7,422 nucleotides of DNA, from positions 2,639-10,060 of the forward strand of contig JAEMRL010000056.1 in NCBI GenBank assembly GCA_016463385.1. Reading direction: 5' to 3'. Positions 1-5,083 of this stretch are shown here, piece by piece; the stretch's first letter is position 1, and each line of letters opens with the position of its first letter. This DNA is from Thermoleophilia bacterium (lineage in GTDB: Bacteria; Actinomycetota; Thermoleophilia; Miltoncostaeales; Miltoncostaeaceae). The notes under the pieces were generated by a model that was not told where the DNA came from, ran no database searches, and saw nothing but the letters and a program-made list of their open reading frames with translations. Position numbers and translations under genes: made by a program.

Positions 1-685
1 TCAGGGTGCGCGGGCGGAAGGGGGTCGCGCGCGGCTTCGGGTCCACCCGCGGCACCAGGGTGATCGGCTCGGACGGCGTGCCGGAGATGCCGCCGGCGGT
101 CGTGCCCGGCGCCCGCACGACGTAGTCGACGATGCTGATCTCCTCGTTGCCGGCATCGTCCGTGGCGGTGACCTTGAAGGACTTCATGCCGGCGGCGGCG
201 GTGTCGATCGCCGCGCCCGAGGCCACCGGTCCCGCGCAGCTGACGGCCTCCTCGCAGACGTACTCGGCGAGCACCGAGGCGCCGACGTCGTACTGAGCCC
301 CGCCGACCGGCCGCGTCACCGTCGCCTTCGGCGGCGTCAGATCGACGCGGAACGCCTTGACGACGGACGGATCGCCGCTCGTGAGATCGGTGGCCGTGAG
401 CGTGTGGGCGCCCTCCGCAAGGCCTGGGAACTTCACCACGAGCGGCGACACGCCCGGCTCGGGGAGGTTGGCGTCGAGGGCCCACGAGAACCCGGCGGGA
501 TCCGCCGAGGAGATCGTGAACTCCGGATCCGGAGTGGCGATGCCCCAGACGTCGTTCCCGGTGATGGTCGGGGCGGCGGCGGCGGGTCCCGCGACTCCCC
601 CGATCCCGGCGGCGGCGATCGCGGCCAACGCGAGAGGCACGCGTCGCCGGATGGTCCGCACGGCTGGGAGGCCTCGGTTCAGCAT
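1..685 (-). CDS. Secreted surface protein with Ig-like domains (C-terminus cut by window edge)
   Basis: The frame is open from an ATG at 685 to the window edge, giving 228 residues with no stop seen. Residues 1-37 form a signal peptide: an Arg-rich start (R10, R13-R15), an Ala/Ile/Gly hydrophobic core and an Ala-rich cleavage region near A36-A38. Two beta-sandwich-like modules follow. The first spans about 39-116. The second spans about 117-191 and has the pattern of actinobacterial Ig-like repeats: TPPKATVTRP, then EYVCEEAVSC (C144 and C150, a possible disulfide), then ATDDAGN, then DYVV. From 192 on the chain is Pro/Gly/Arg-rich and looks like a linker. The product should be exported and act in or outside the envelope; its ligand cannot be read. 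The Sec route seems more likely than Tat, because RRRVPLA fits the twin-arginine motif only weakly. A GTG at 661 is an alternative start. The DUF5996 gene lies 54 bases upstream on the same strand. Confidence 0.75.
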   Translation of the reverse strand, partial: MLNRGLPAVRTIRRRVPLALAAIAAAGIGGVAGPAAAAPTITGNDVWGIATPDPEFTISSADPAGFSWALDANLPEPGVSPLVVKFPGLAEGAHTLTATDLTSGDPSVVKAFRVDLTPPKATVTRPVGGAQYDVGASVLAEYVCEEAVSCAGPVASGAAIDTAAAGMKSFKVTATDDAGNEEISIVDYVVRAPGTTAGGISGTPSEPITLVPRVDPKPRATPFRPRTL

Positions 686-692
686 CGGGGCG

Positions 693-698
693 AACCTA
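693..698 (-). promoter_or_regulatory. Possible -10 element for a leaderless transcript
   Basis: On the minus strand the hexamer TAGGTT fits the actinobacterial TANNNT pattern. It is followed by exactly seven bases before the ATG at 685, so transcription would begin at or next to the start codon. No Shine-Dalgarno sequence is visible in front of this ATG, which suits a leaderless message. No -35 element is recognisable, so this is weak. Confidence 0.25.
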
Positions 699-739
699 CC
701 CAATCCTGTGGACGGGCGCGCCTAGCCGGAAGAGTGGTT

Positions 740-1675
740 TCAGGCGATCGGAGGAGGTGTGCCGGCGGCGCTCGCCGGGAGCGCCGGATCCCAGCCGCAG
801 ACCTCGCACGCGTGGCGGAAGGCCGACAGCGCGAACTCGACCACGGCGGCGCGGGGATCGGGGGCCGCGACGACGTCGGCCCAGTCGAGCACGTACTCGC
901 CGAGGTCGCCGTCCCAGCGGGCGGCCGAGGGCGCGAGACCCGCGCCGGCGAAGCCCTCGGGCGCCGGATGGGCGTAGGCGTAGAAGGCCGGCCGGTCGTA
1001 GCGGCCGTCGCCCGGCCACCAGCCGACCGCCACCTCCTGCGCGTCCATGGCGTTGCGCATGATGAAGTCGTCCGACGGCGGATCGGCCGGCGCGCCGGAG
1101 AAGAGGTTCACGGCCAGGTCGAACGAGCCCCACCAGGCGTTGACCGGCGTCGAGCGGCCGCGGTAGGGCGCCCGGAACTCCGCGAGCGCCAGGGCCACCT
1201 GCGTCGCCGCCAGGTGGTGGGCGGCCACCTGGGCCGTGTCGTAGGTGGCGTGCTCGTCGTCCCGGTCGAGGGGGACGGTCCAGGGAACCTCTTGTGGAGC
1301 CGCGTTGATCTCCACGGGTCCGCCGGACAGCTCGCCGACGGCCGCGAGCACGTCGCGCGTCACCTCGCCGACCGCCCGGTGCGGGGTGAGCGAGATCCGG
1401 ATCTCCCGGCCGTCGGTGTGCTCGGCCACGGCCTCGTGGGTGCGCAGGTCGAGCGCGACGACGATCGCGCCCGATCCGTCGGGCGCCGGCAGCACCGGGG
1501 TCTCCCAGCCGCGCGCGGTGAGCCGCAGGGCGGCGTGCTGGAGCTGCGGCTCGGGCGGGGCGAGCGCCACGGCCAGCTTGCCGAGCACCTGCGTGTGCGC
1601 GTGGAGCGTGTCGCAGGTCTCCCGCCACTGGGAGTAGAGCGGGAGATCGGGCCATGCCGCGGGCATGCGCGACAT
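740..1675 (-). CDS. DUF5996 family protein
   Basis: This 311-residue protein matches what I recall of the DUF5996 family along its whole length: WPDLP at 8-12, LHAHTQVLGKL at about 24-34, LTARGWET near 52-59, the HATYD segment at 142-146, the strongly conserved WWGSFDLAV at 181-189, VGWWPGD near 217-223, then FYAYAHPAPEGF at 231-242 and LGEYVLDW near 258-265. The biochemical function of the family is unknown. Full length and intact motifs suggest a working gene. There is no signal peptide or membrane segment, so it is probably cytoplasmic. The start at 1675 was preferred because the homology begins a few residues in; M4 at 1666 is also possible, and neither has a clear Shine-Dalgarno sequence. 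Longer ORFs in other frames over this region lack any family match. It is divergent from the cupin gene. Confidence 0.88.
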   Translation of the reverse strand: MSRMPAAWPDLPLYSQWRETCDTLHAHTQVLGKLAVALAPPEPQLQHAALRLTARGWETPVLPAPDGSGAIVVALDLRTHEAVAEHTDGREIRISLTPHRAVGEVTRDVLAAVGELSGGPVEINAAPQEVPWTVPLDRDDEHATYDTAQVAAHHLAATQVALALAEFRAPYRGRSTPVNAWWGSFDLAVNLFSGAPADPPSDDFIMRNAMDAQEVAVGWWPGDGRYDRPAFYAYAHPAPEGFAGAGLAPSAARWDGDLGEYVLDWADVVAAPDPRAAVVEFALSAFRHACEVCGWDPALPASAAGTPPPIA

Positions 1676-1719
1676 CGTAGACGTGCGCGCCGCCGCGGGC
1701 CCGGTGGGAGCAACGGGGC

Positions 1720-1773
1720 GGCCCCCGCGCAGCGGGCGGGCCGGTTGACGCGTGGCCCAGCGGGTAGAGGTAG
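1720..1773 (+). promoter_or_regulatory. Divergent control region: hairpin followed by a -35-like TTGACG
   Basis: The 131-base gap between the divergent DUF5996 and cupin genes contains an inverted repeat (1720-1728 against 1732-1742, one bulge) directly before TTGACG at 1745-1750, a good match to a -35 hexamer. Seventeen bases later the -10 position reads AGGTAG, which is a poor match. A promoter for the cupin gene is plausible from position, but the -10 is not convincing. Confidence 0.25.
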
Positions 1774-1806
1774 GCCACCCGGAGCCTCGGAACGAGGAGC
1801 TCGAAA

Positions 1807-2133
1807 ATGATCACATGGGATCTCCCAGGGCTCGACATCTCCTCCGGACGGCCCGAGGTGCTGCATTCCGCGCCCGAGGGACGCGCGATCGCGATCCATC
1901 TCGAGGCCGGTCAGGCGCTGGCCGACCATCAGGTCCACGAGGGGGCCTGGCTCGTGGTGGCCAGCGGGCGGGTCAGCGTGATCGGCGCGCAGGAGGGCGG
2001 CCGCGAGATGGGACCGGGAGGGCTCGCGTTCTTCGAGCCCTCCGAGCGCCATGCGGTGTCGGCCATCGACGACGCCCAGGTCCTGCTGCTGCTGACGCCC
2101 TGGCCCGCGTCCGAGCGCGACCCCGCGCACTGA
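1807..2133 (+). CDS. Small single-domain cupin protein
   Basis: A 108-residue protein of the cupin fold, consisting of one beta-barrel and nothing else. Cupin motif 1 is visible as HQVHEGAWLVVASGRV (41-56), with H41, H44 and E45 as likely metal ligands. Motif 2 is visible as GPGGLAFFEPSERHAV (69-84), with H82 as the remaining ligand. The end reads LLLLTPWP, a C-terminus common in short cupins. Small cupins of this type bind a metal and either catalyse simple reactions or sense ligands; the substrate cannot be told from the sequence. The start is well supported by GAGGAG at 1794-1799, seven bases before the ATG. No signal peptide is present, so it is cytoplasmic. A strong hairpin after the stop suggests that its transcript ends there. 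Confidence 0.88.
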   Translation: MITWDLPGLDISSGRPEVLHSAPEGRAIAIHLEAGQALADHQVHEGAWLVVASGRVSVIGAQEGGREMGPGGLAFFEPSERHAVSAIDDAQVLLLLTPWPASERDPAH

Positions 2134-2145
2134 GGCGATGCGGCG

Positions 2146-2168
2146 GCCGGCGGGCCCGGCCCGCCGGC
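2146..2168 (+). terminator. Hairpin terminator after the cupin gene
   Basis: GCCGGCGGGC, a CCG loop, and GCCCGCCGGC form a perfect 10-bp GC-only stem that begins 12 bases after the cupin stop codon. No T-tract follows, as is common for terminators in high-GC actinobacteria. Confidence 0.6.
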
Positions 2169-2182
2169 GCCTCGCGCGGCCC

Positions 2183-2194
2183 GTCCGAACGGAC
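2183..2194. promoter_or_regulatory. Inverted repeat GTCCG-AA-CGGAC, candidate operator
   Basis: A perfect 5-bp inverted repeat with a two-base centre lies about 50 bases upstream of the small secreted-protein gene. The centre is too short for a stable RNA hairpin, so a dimeric DNA-binding protein is the more natural reading. The same half-sites with the same spacing recur at 3000-3011, upstream of the META lipoprotein. Confidence 0.35.
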
Positions 2195-2243
2195 TAGACG
2201 CCCGTAGCGCGGCGGCCACAGCCGCGCGGCGGACCATCCCGGC

Positions 2244-2654
2244 CTGCGACGCACTCTCCCTCTCGCCCTCGCGCTGATCGCCCTCCTGACCGTCTCGGTG
2301 TCGGCCGTCGCCGGCGACGACCTGCTGACCGGCGGCGATGTCCCGCGGCTCGAGCCCTTCACCGCGCGGGCGGTCCCCTGCGGCGACACCAGCTGCCTCG
2401 ACATCGGCTGGCGCGTCCGCGGCGACATCGGCCCGCGACTGGTGTGGCAGCTGACGGTTCGCGACCCGCAGGGCGCGGTCGTCTACAACGGCGTGAAGGG
2501 CTCGGTGCGCGAGCGGCGCGTCACCGGCCTGCTGCACCCCGCGCGCCCGCCGAAGTGCGGCCGGTATCGCGTGACGCTCGACGTGGAGGACCCCGACGGC
2601 GACAACTTCTCCCGCACGCGGACCGTGGTGCGGCGTCACCTCTGTACGGCCTGA
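2244..2654 (+). CDS. Small secreted protein with four cysteines, probable CTG start
   Basis: I do not recognise a named family. With a start at CTG 2244 the product is 136 residues and opens with a textbook signal peptide: RR at 2-3, a Leu/Ala/Ile core (5-19), and the cleavage motif AVA at 21-23 before GDD. The first conventional start in frame is GTG 2298, which would leave only MSAVA of that signal. No ATG, GTG or TTG exists between the upstream in-frame stop (TAG at 2205) and 2298. The mature part (24-136) looks all-beta, with WQLTVRDPQGAVVYNG (68-83) and CGRYRVTLDVEDPDGD (105-120) resembling strands of an Ig/fibronectin-like sandwich. C46, C51, C105 and C134 could form two disulfides outside the cell. 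There is no lipobox, so it is probably released or periplasm-like. It sits between a cupin and a regulator-like gene on the same strand. Confidence 0.7.
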   Translation: MRRTLPLALALIALLTVSVSAVAGDDLLTGGDVPRLEPFTARAVPCGDTSCLDIGWRVRGDIGPRLVWQLTVRDPQGAVVYNGVKGSVRERRVTGLLHPARPPKCGRYRVTLDVEDPDGDNFSRTRTVVRRHLCTA

Positions 2655-2664
2655 GGGCATGATG

Positions 2665-2700
2665 CGGGGGCCCGGCGCGCGCGGTCGCCGGCCGACCCCG
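2665..2700 (+). terminator. Possible hairpin terminator after the small secreted-protein gene
   Basis: An outer stem CGGGG (2665-2669)/CCCCG (2696-2700) encloses an inner stem CCGGCG (2672-2677)/CGCCGG (2686-2691), just after the stop at 2654. No T-tract follows. It lies directly in front of the ribosome binding site of the next gene, so it could instead be a leader structure. Confidence 0.35.
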
Positions 2701-2711
2701 GGGGTGAGCGG

Positions 2712-2990
2712 ATGGGCGACGACGAGGACCTCGGACGCTTCCGCGGCGACGTGCTTCGCCTCACGGGCGCGCGCGACCTCGCCGACCTGCGCCTGTCGCC
2801 CGCCCTCGCGCGGCTGGAGGCCGACCTCGCGGCGGTGACGCGCCTGCGCCTCGGCCTCGACCGCGATCCCGCCCGGCCCCGCACCCGCGCCGAGGTGGCG
2901 GCGGCCCTCGGCCTCGGGGGCGCGCGGCTGCAGGAGATGGTCGCGGCCCTGGAAGACGACGTCGTGCTGGCCCTCGGCCCGCTCGGATAG
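2712..2990 (+). CDS. 92-residue orphan protein resembling sigma-70 region 4
   Basis: A short, mostly helical, soluble protein. Residues 42-85 can be laid against region 4 of primary sigma factors: VTRLRLGLDRDP (42-53) corresponds to the VLRLRFGLD segment, PRTRAEVAAALGL (56-68) to the first helix of the helix-turn-helix, and ARLQEMVAALEDDV (71-84) to the recognition helix and following helix. The recognition helix is degenerate: positions where sigma-70 has Arg-Glu and Arg-Gln DNA contacts are here G70-A71 and Q74-E75. Residues 1-41 are acidic and helical and match nothing I know. There is no sigma region 2, so it is not a sigma factor by itself. It could bind DNA weakly, bind RNA polymerase, or only share the fold. 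The start at 2712 is supported by GGGGTGA at 2701-2707. Assignment to the fold is inference from pattern. Confidence 0.65.
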   Translation: MGDDEDLGRFRGDVLRLTGARDLADLRLSPALARLEADLAAVTRLRLGLDRDPARPRTRAEVAAALGLGGARLQEMVAALEDDVVLALGPLG

Positions 2991-2999
2991 GGCTGTAGG

Positions 3000-3011
3000 G
3001 TCCGGCCGGAC
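3000..3011. promoter_or_regulatory. 12-bp palindrome GTCCGGCCGGAC, candidate operator
   Basis: A perfect palindrome lies 24 bases before the META lipoprotein start and overlaps a -10-like TAGGGT (2996-3001). Its outer arms, GTCCG and CGGAC with a two-base centre, are identical to those at 2183-2194. A repressor bound here would cover the probable transcription start. Confidence 0.4.
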
Positions 3012-3024
3012 GTCCCGGGGTGGT

Positions 3025-3030
3025 AGGAGG
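3025..3030 (+). promoter_or_regulatory. AGGAGG ribosome binding site that fixes the META lipoprotein start
   Basis: A perfect AGGAGG stands four bases before the ATG at 3035. It rules out the upstream in-frame GTG at 3020, which would place this site inside the coding region and add five residues before the signal peptide. Confidence 0.85.
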
Positions 3031-3034
3031 AGCC

Positions 3035-3853
3035 ATGTCTCGTCGGGTGACCGTGGTCGGAGCGCTCGTGGTGTTCGCGGCGGCGCTGATGGTTCTCGGC
3101 GCATGCGGCTCGTCGGACGATGAGCCGGACGCCGGGGCGGCGCGCGGTGGCCCGCTCCAGGGGACCTGGGACCTCACCCTCTACGCGTCCGGCGGGGCGC
3201 TGCGCGAGCTGCCCGCCGGGCTGACGACCGAGGCCACCTTCGCCGGCGACCGCGTCAGCGGACGGGCGGCGGTCAACACGTATCGCGGGGCCTTCGAATC
3301 GGACGGCGTCGCGGGCACCCTGTCGATCGGCCCGCTCGCCTCGACGCAGATCGGCGGACCGCCCGAGGCCCTCGCCGCCGAGAGCGACTATCTGAAGGCC
3401 CTCGAGAGCGCGGCCACCTTCTCCTCCGACGGCGAGAGGCTGACGATCGCCGACTCCTCCGGCGAGACGGTGCTCACCTATGAGGCGAGCGACGCGACCA
3501 TCGTGGGCGCATGGCAGGTGACGGGGTACAACAACGGCAAGGAGGCCGTGGTCTCCCTCGCCGCGGGCAGCGAGATCACCGCCGTCTTCGGCGAGGACCT
3601 GACGCTCACGGGCGACTCCGGGGTCAACACGTACCGGACCACCTACGAGACCACCCCGGGGAGCGGCGGCGCCACGGGGATCTCCATCGCCCCGCCCGCC
3701 TCCACCCTGAAGGCCGGGCCACCGGAGCTGATGGAGCAGGAGGAGCGGTACCTGCGCGCGCTCGAGTCGGCGGCGACCTACACCATCCAGGCGGGCCGTC
3801 TCGAACTGCGCGACGGCTCGGACGCGATCGCGGTGACGCTGACCCAGCCCTGA
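3035..3853 (+). CDS. Lipoprotein with two META (HslJ-like) domains
   Basis: A 272-residue exported lipoprotein. Residues 1-23 are a signal peptide ending in the lipobox LGAC, with C24 as the lipidated residue. A polar Gly/Ser/Asp linker (25-42) follows. Two META domains come next, about 43-150 and 157-270. Each has a GxW start (G43-W45, G158-W160), a central VNTYR motif (80-84, 197-201), a PLAST/PPAST segment (100-104, 220-224), GGPPE/AGPPE, and YLKALESAA/YLRALESAA with a closing beta strand (119-127, 239-247). The shared motifs point to internal duplication. Canonical HslJ-type META domains carry GCN at the VNT position; both copies here have Val instead of Cys. META proteins are associated with stress tolerance, but their molecular role is unsettled. 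The protein should be anchored to the outer face of the membrane. It is convergent with the GGDEF gene. Confidence 0.9.
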   Translation: MSRRVTVVGALVVFAAALMVLGACGSSDDEPDAGAARGGPLQGTWDLTLYASGGALRELPAGLTTEATFAGDRVSGRAAVNTYRGAFESDGVAGTLSIGPLASTQIGGPPEALAAESDYLKALESAATFSSDGERLTIADSSGETVLTYEASDATIVGAWQVTGYNNGKEAVVSLAAGSEITAVFGEDLTLTGDSGVNTYRTTYETTPGSGGATGISIAPPASTLKAGPPELMEQEERYLRALESAATYTIQAGRLELRDGSDAIAVTLTQP

Positions 3854-3878
3854 GCGGTGGGGCGGCGGCGGCCGCTCA
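3851..3878. terminator. Bidirectional terminator that includes both stop codons
   Basis: TGAGCGG (3851-3857) and CCGCTCA (3872-3878) are perfect inverted repeats around a 14-base GC-rich loop. The left TGA is the stop of the META lipoprotein gene and the right TCA, read on the minus strand, is the stop of the GGDEF gene. A hairpin shared by two convergent genes with a 22-base gap is best explained as a bidirectional terminator, although no T-tracts flank it. Confidence 0.5.
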
Positions 3879-4976
3879 GTGCCCCCGCCGCGCCTTGACC
3901 TCGTAGAGGGCTCCGTCGGCGCGCCCGATGACCGCCTCGAGGGTGTCGGAGGGCCGCAACTCGGCCAGCCCGGCGCTGATCGAGGCGCCCGGGTGCAGGG
4001 CGTCGAGCGCCCCCTGGATCTGGGTGATCCGCTGCGCGGCGGTCGCGAGGTCGACGTCGGAGAGCGCGCAGACGAACTCGTCCCCGCCCCACCGCACCGT
4101 CACGTCGTAGGCGCGCAGCGTGGCGACCATCGCCCGCGGCACGTCGCGCAGCAGAGCGTCGCCGGCGGCGTGGCCCTGCGCGTCGTTGACCTCCTTGAGG
4201 CCGTCGATGTCGATCATCGCGATGACGAGCGCACGGCCGAGCCGCCGGGCGCGGGCGAGCTCGTGCGCGAGCGCGAGCTCGCCGTTGCCCCGCCGGAACA
4301 CTCCGGTCAGCTCGTCGAGCCCCGCGTCACGGCGGTCGGCCGCGGCCCTCTCACGGTCCACCACCGCCGCCACGCGATCGGCCGCGGCGTGAGCGCGCTC
4401 GAGCCGCGCACCCTCGCGGATCGCGGCGTTCTGGCGGCGCAGCGCCGCGAGAGCCGCGCGCGAGTCGCCGCCCGCCCGCCCGACGGCCTCGCCGTCACGG
4501 ACGGCCTCGTGCTCGTCGCGGGCGAGCGCGGTGCGATCGCGCTCATCGGCGCTCGCGTCGCGGAGCCGGGCGATCTCGTCGCGCAGATCGGCGCGGTCGA
4601 GGCGGGCGGCGACCACCCCGGCCCGGACCGAGGCGGTCACGTCGCGCTCGCGGCCGACCTCACCACGCTCGCGCCGAGCCCTCAGGTAGTCGCCCTCGCC
4701 CTCCGGGTCGTGCTCGGGCCGCGAGTGCTCGCGGTCGGCGGTCGCCTGGTCCCGGTCCGAGGCGGCCTGGTCCCGGTCGGCGAGGTCCTGGTCGGCGTCT
4801 GACGCGATCTGGTCGCCGTCGGACGCCACCCGGTCGGCCTCCGAGAGGCGGCCGTCGGCGCGGGCGACCAAGGCCTCGGCCTCGGAGGCGATCCGGGAAT
4901 CGGCGACACGCTCGGCCTCCCGGCGGGCATCCGCCTCACGGCGCTCCCCCTCGGGGGATCGAGAACCTGCCGGCAC
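3876..4976 (-). CDS. Cytoplasmic GGDEF diguanylate cyclase with heptad-repeat N-terminus
   Basis: A 366-residue protein that should make cyclic di-GMP from two GTP. The catalytic domain (about 221-366) opens with DELTGVFRRG, carries metal-binding D256 and D258 in MIDIDGLKEVND, the intact active site WGGDEF (GGDEF at 297-301), an inhibitory I-site RAYD (R288, D291) before it, and closes with ISAGLAEL and ADGALYEVK. Product inhibition should therefore be possible. Residues 1-220 contain no membrane segment or known sensor domain; they are highly charged and helical, with a seven-residue repeat at 49-83 and Arg/Ala/Glu-rich probable coiled coil from about 95 to 220, likely used for dimerisation. 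The start is GTG 4976, four bases after a strong GGAGG on the minus strand. It lies 107 bases downstream of a GAF-ANTAR gene on the same strand and may respond to the same signal. Confidence 0.92.
   Translation of the reverse strand: MPAGSRSPEGERREADARREAERVADSRIASEAEALVARADGRLSEADRVASDGDQIASDADQDLADRDQAASDRDQATADREHSRPEHDPEGEGDYLRARRERGEVGRERDVTASVRAGVVAARLDRADLRDEIARLRDASADERDRTALARDEHEAVRDGEAVGRAGGDSRAALAALRRQNAAIREGARLERAHAAADRVAAVVDRERAAADRRDAGLDELTGVFRRGNGELALAHELARARRLGRALVIAMIDIDGLKEVNDAQGHAAGDALLRDVPRAMVATLRAYDVTVRWGGDEFVCALSDVDLATAAQRITQIQGALDALHPGASISAGLAELRPSDTLEAVIGRADGALYEVKARRGH
4728..4832 (-). repeat. Coding tandem repeat: five seven-residue units in the GGDEF protein
   Basis: Codons 49-83 encode RVASDGD, QIASDAD, QDLADRD, QAASDRD and QATADRE, five consecutive units of 21 bases. 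DNA similarity between units is visible, for example cctggtcccggtc repeated on the plus strand at about 4745-4780. The register of Asp and Gln every seven residues suggests a charged helix or coiled coil. Similar ASDRDQ-type stretches occur in other actinobacterial GGDEF proteins. Confidence 0.8.
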
Positions 4977-5005
4977 GTCACCTCCGCACGCGTCCCAGGA
5001 CGGAC

Positions 5006-5049
5006 GCCGCCGGGGTCCGGGGCGGCAGCGGCGGGGAGAGCCCCACCGC
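5006..5049 (-). terminator. Tandem hairpins between the ANTAR gene and the GGDEF gene
   Basis: In minus-strand RNA, GCGGUGGGG, a CUCU loop and CCCCGCCGC (5049 down to 5028) form a 9-bp stem with one U-G pair, 35 bases after the GAF-ANTAR stop. A second hairpin (5026-5021 with 5011-5006, GCCGCC/GGCGGC) follows directly. The pair may end the ANTAR transcript or form a leader for the GGDEF gene. No T-tract is present. Upstream at 5058-5063 the minus strand reads TAAAGT, a possible -10 element in an AT-richer patch, which would make the hairpins the very start of a GGDEF message. Confidence 0.4.
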
Positions 5050-5083
5050 GAACAACGACTTTACACCTGAATTCCGGAACCTA

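Noticed and set aside
520..535. A perfect 16-base palindrome ACTCCGGATCCGGAGT
   Set aside because: It lies inside the surface-protein coding region, where it encodes TPDPE, and is not repeated elsewhere. Coding constraint and GC bias are a sufficient explanation.
404..1810. A 468-codon ORF on the plus strand opposite the surface-protein and DUF5996 genes
   Set aside because: Its translation is an Arg/Gly-rich low-complexity string without domains, typical of the antisense frame of GC-rich genes; the minus-strand gene under it has a clear family match.
696..1838. A 380-codon minus-strand ORF in another frame of the DUF5996 gene
   Set aside because: The overlapping 311-residue frame matches DUF5996 along its length, while this one is Arg/Pro-rich noise.
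2183..2194. Reading the GTCCG-AA-CGGAC repeat as a transcription terminator of the cupin gene
   Set aside because: A two-base loop cannot close a stable RNA hairpin, and a much stronger 10-bp stem at 2146-2168 already fills that role.
1929..3104. A 391-codon ORF on the minus strand opposite the cupin, secreted, sigma-like and META genes
   Set aside because: It crosses four plus-strand genes with good ribosome sites, signal peptides or family motifs, and its own translation shows no recognisable domain.
4979..5047. A GTG-initiated minus-strand mini-ORF in the GGDEF leader ending just before the GGDEF start
   Set aside because: Unlike the leader at 6652-6587 it has no ribosome binding site and coincides with the hairpins, so there is no positive evidence for translation.
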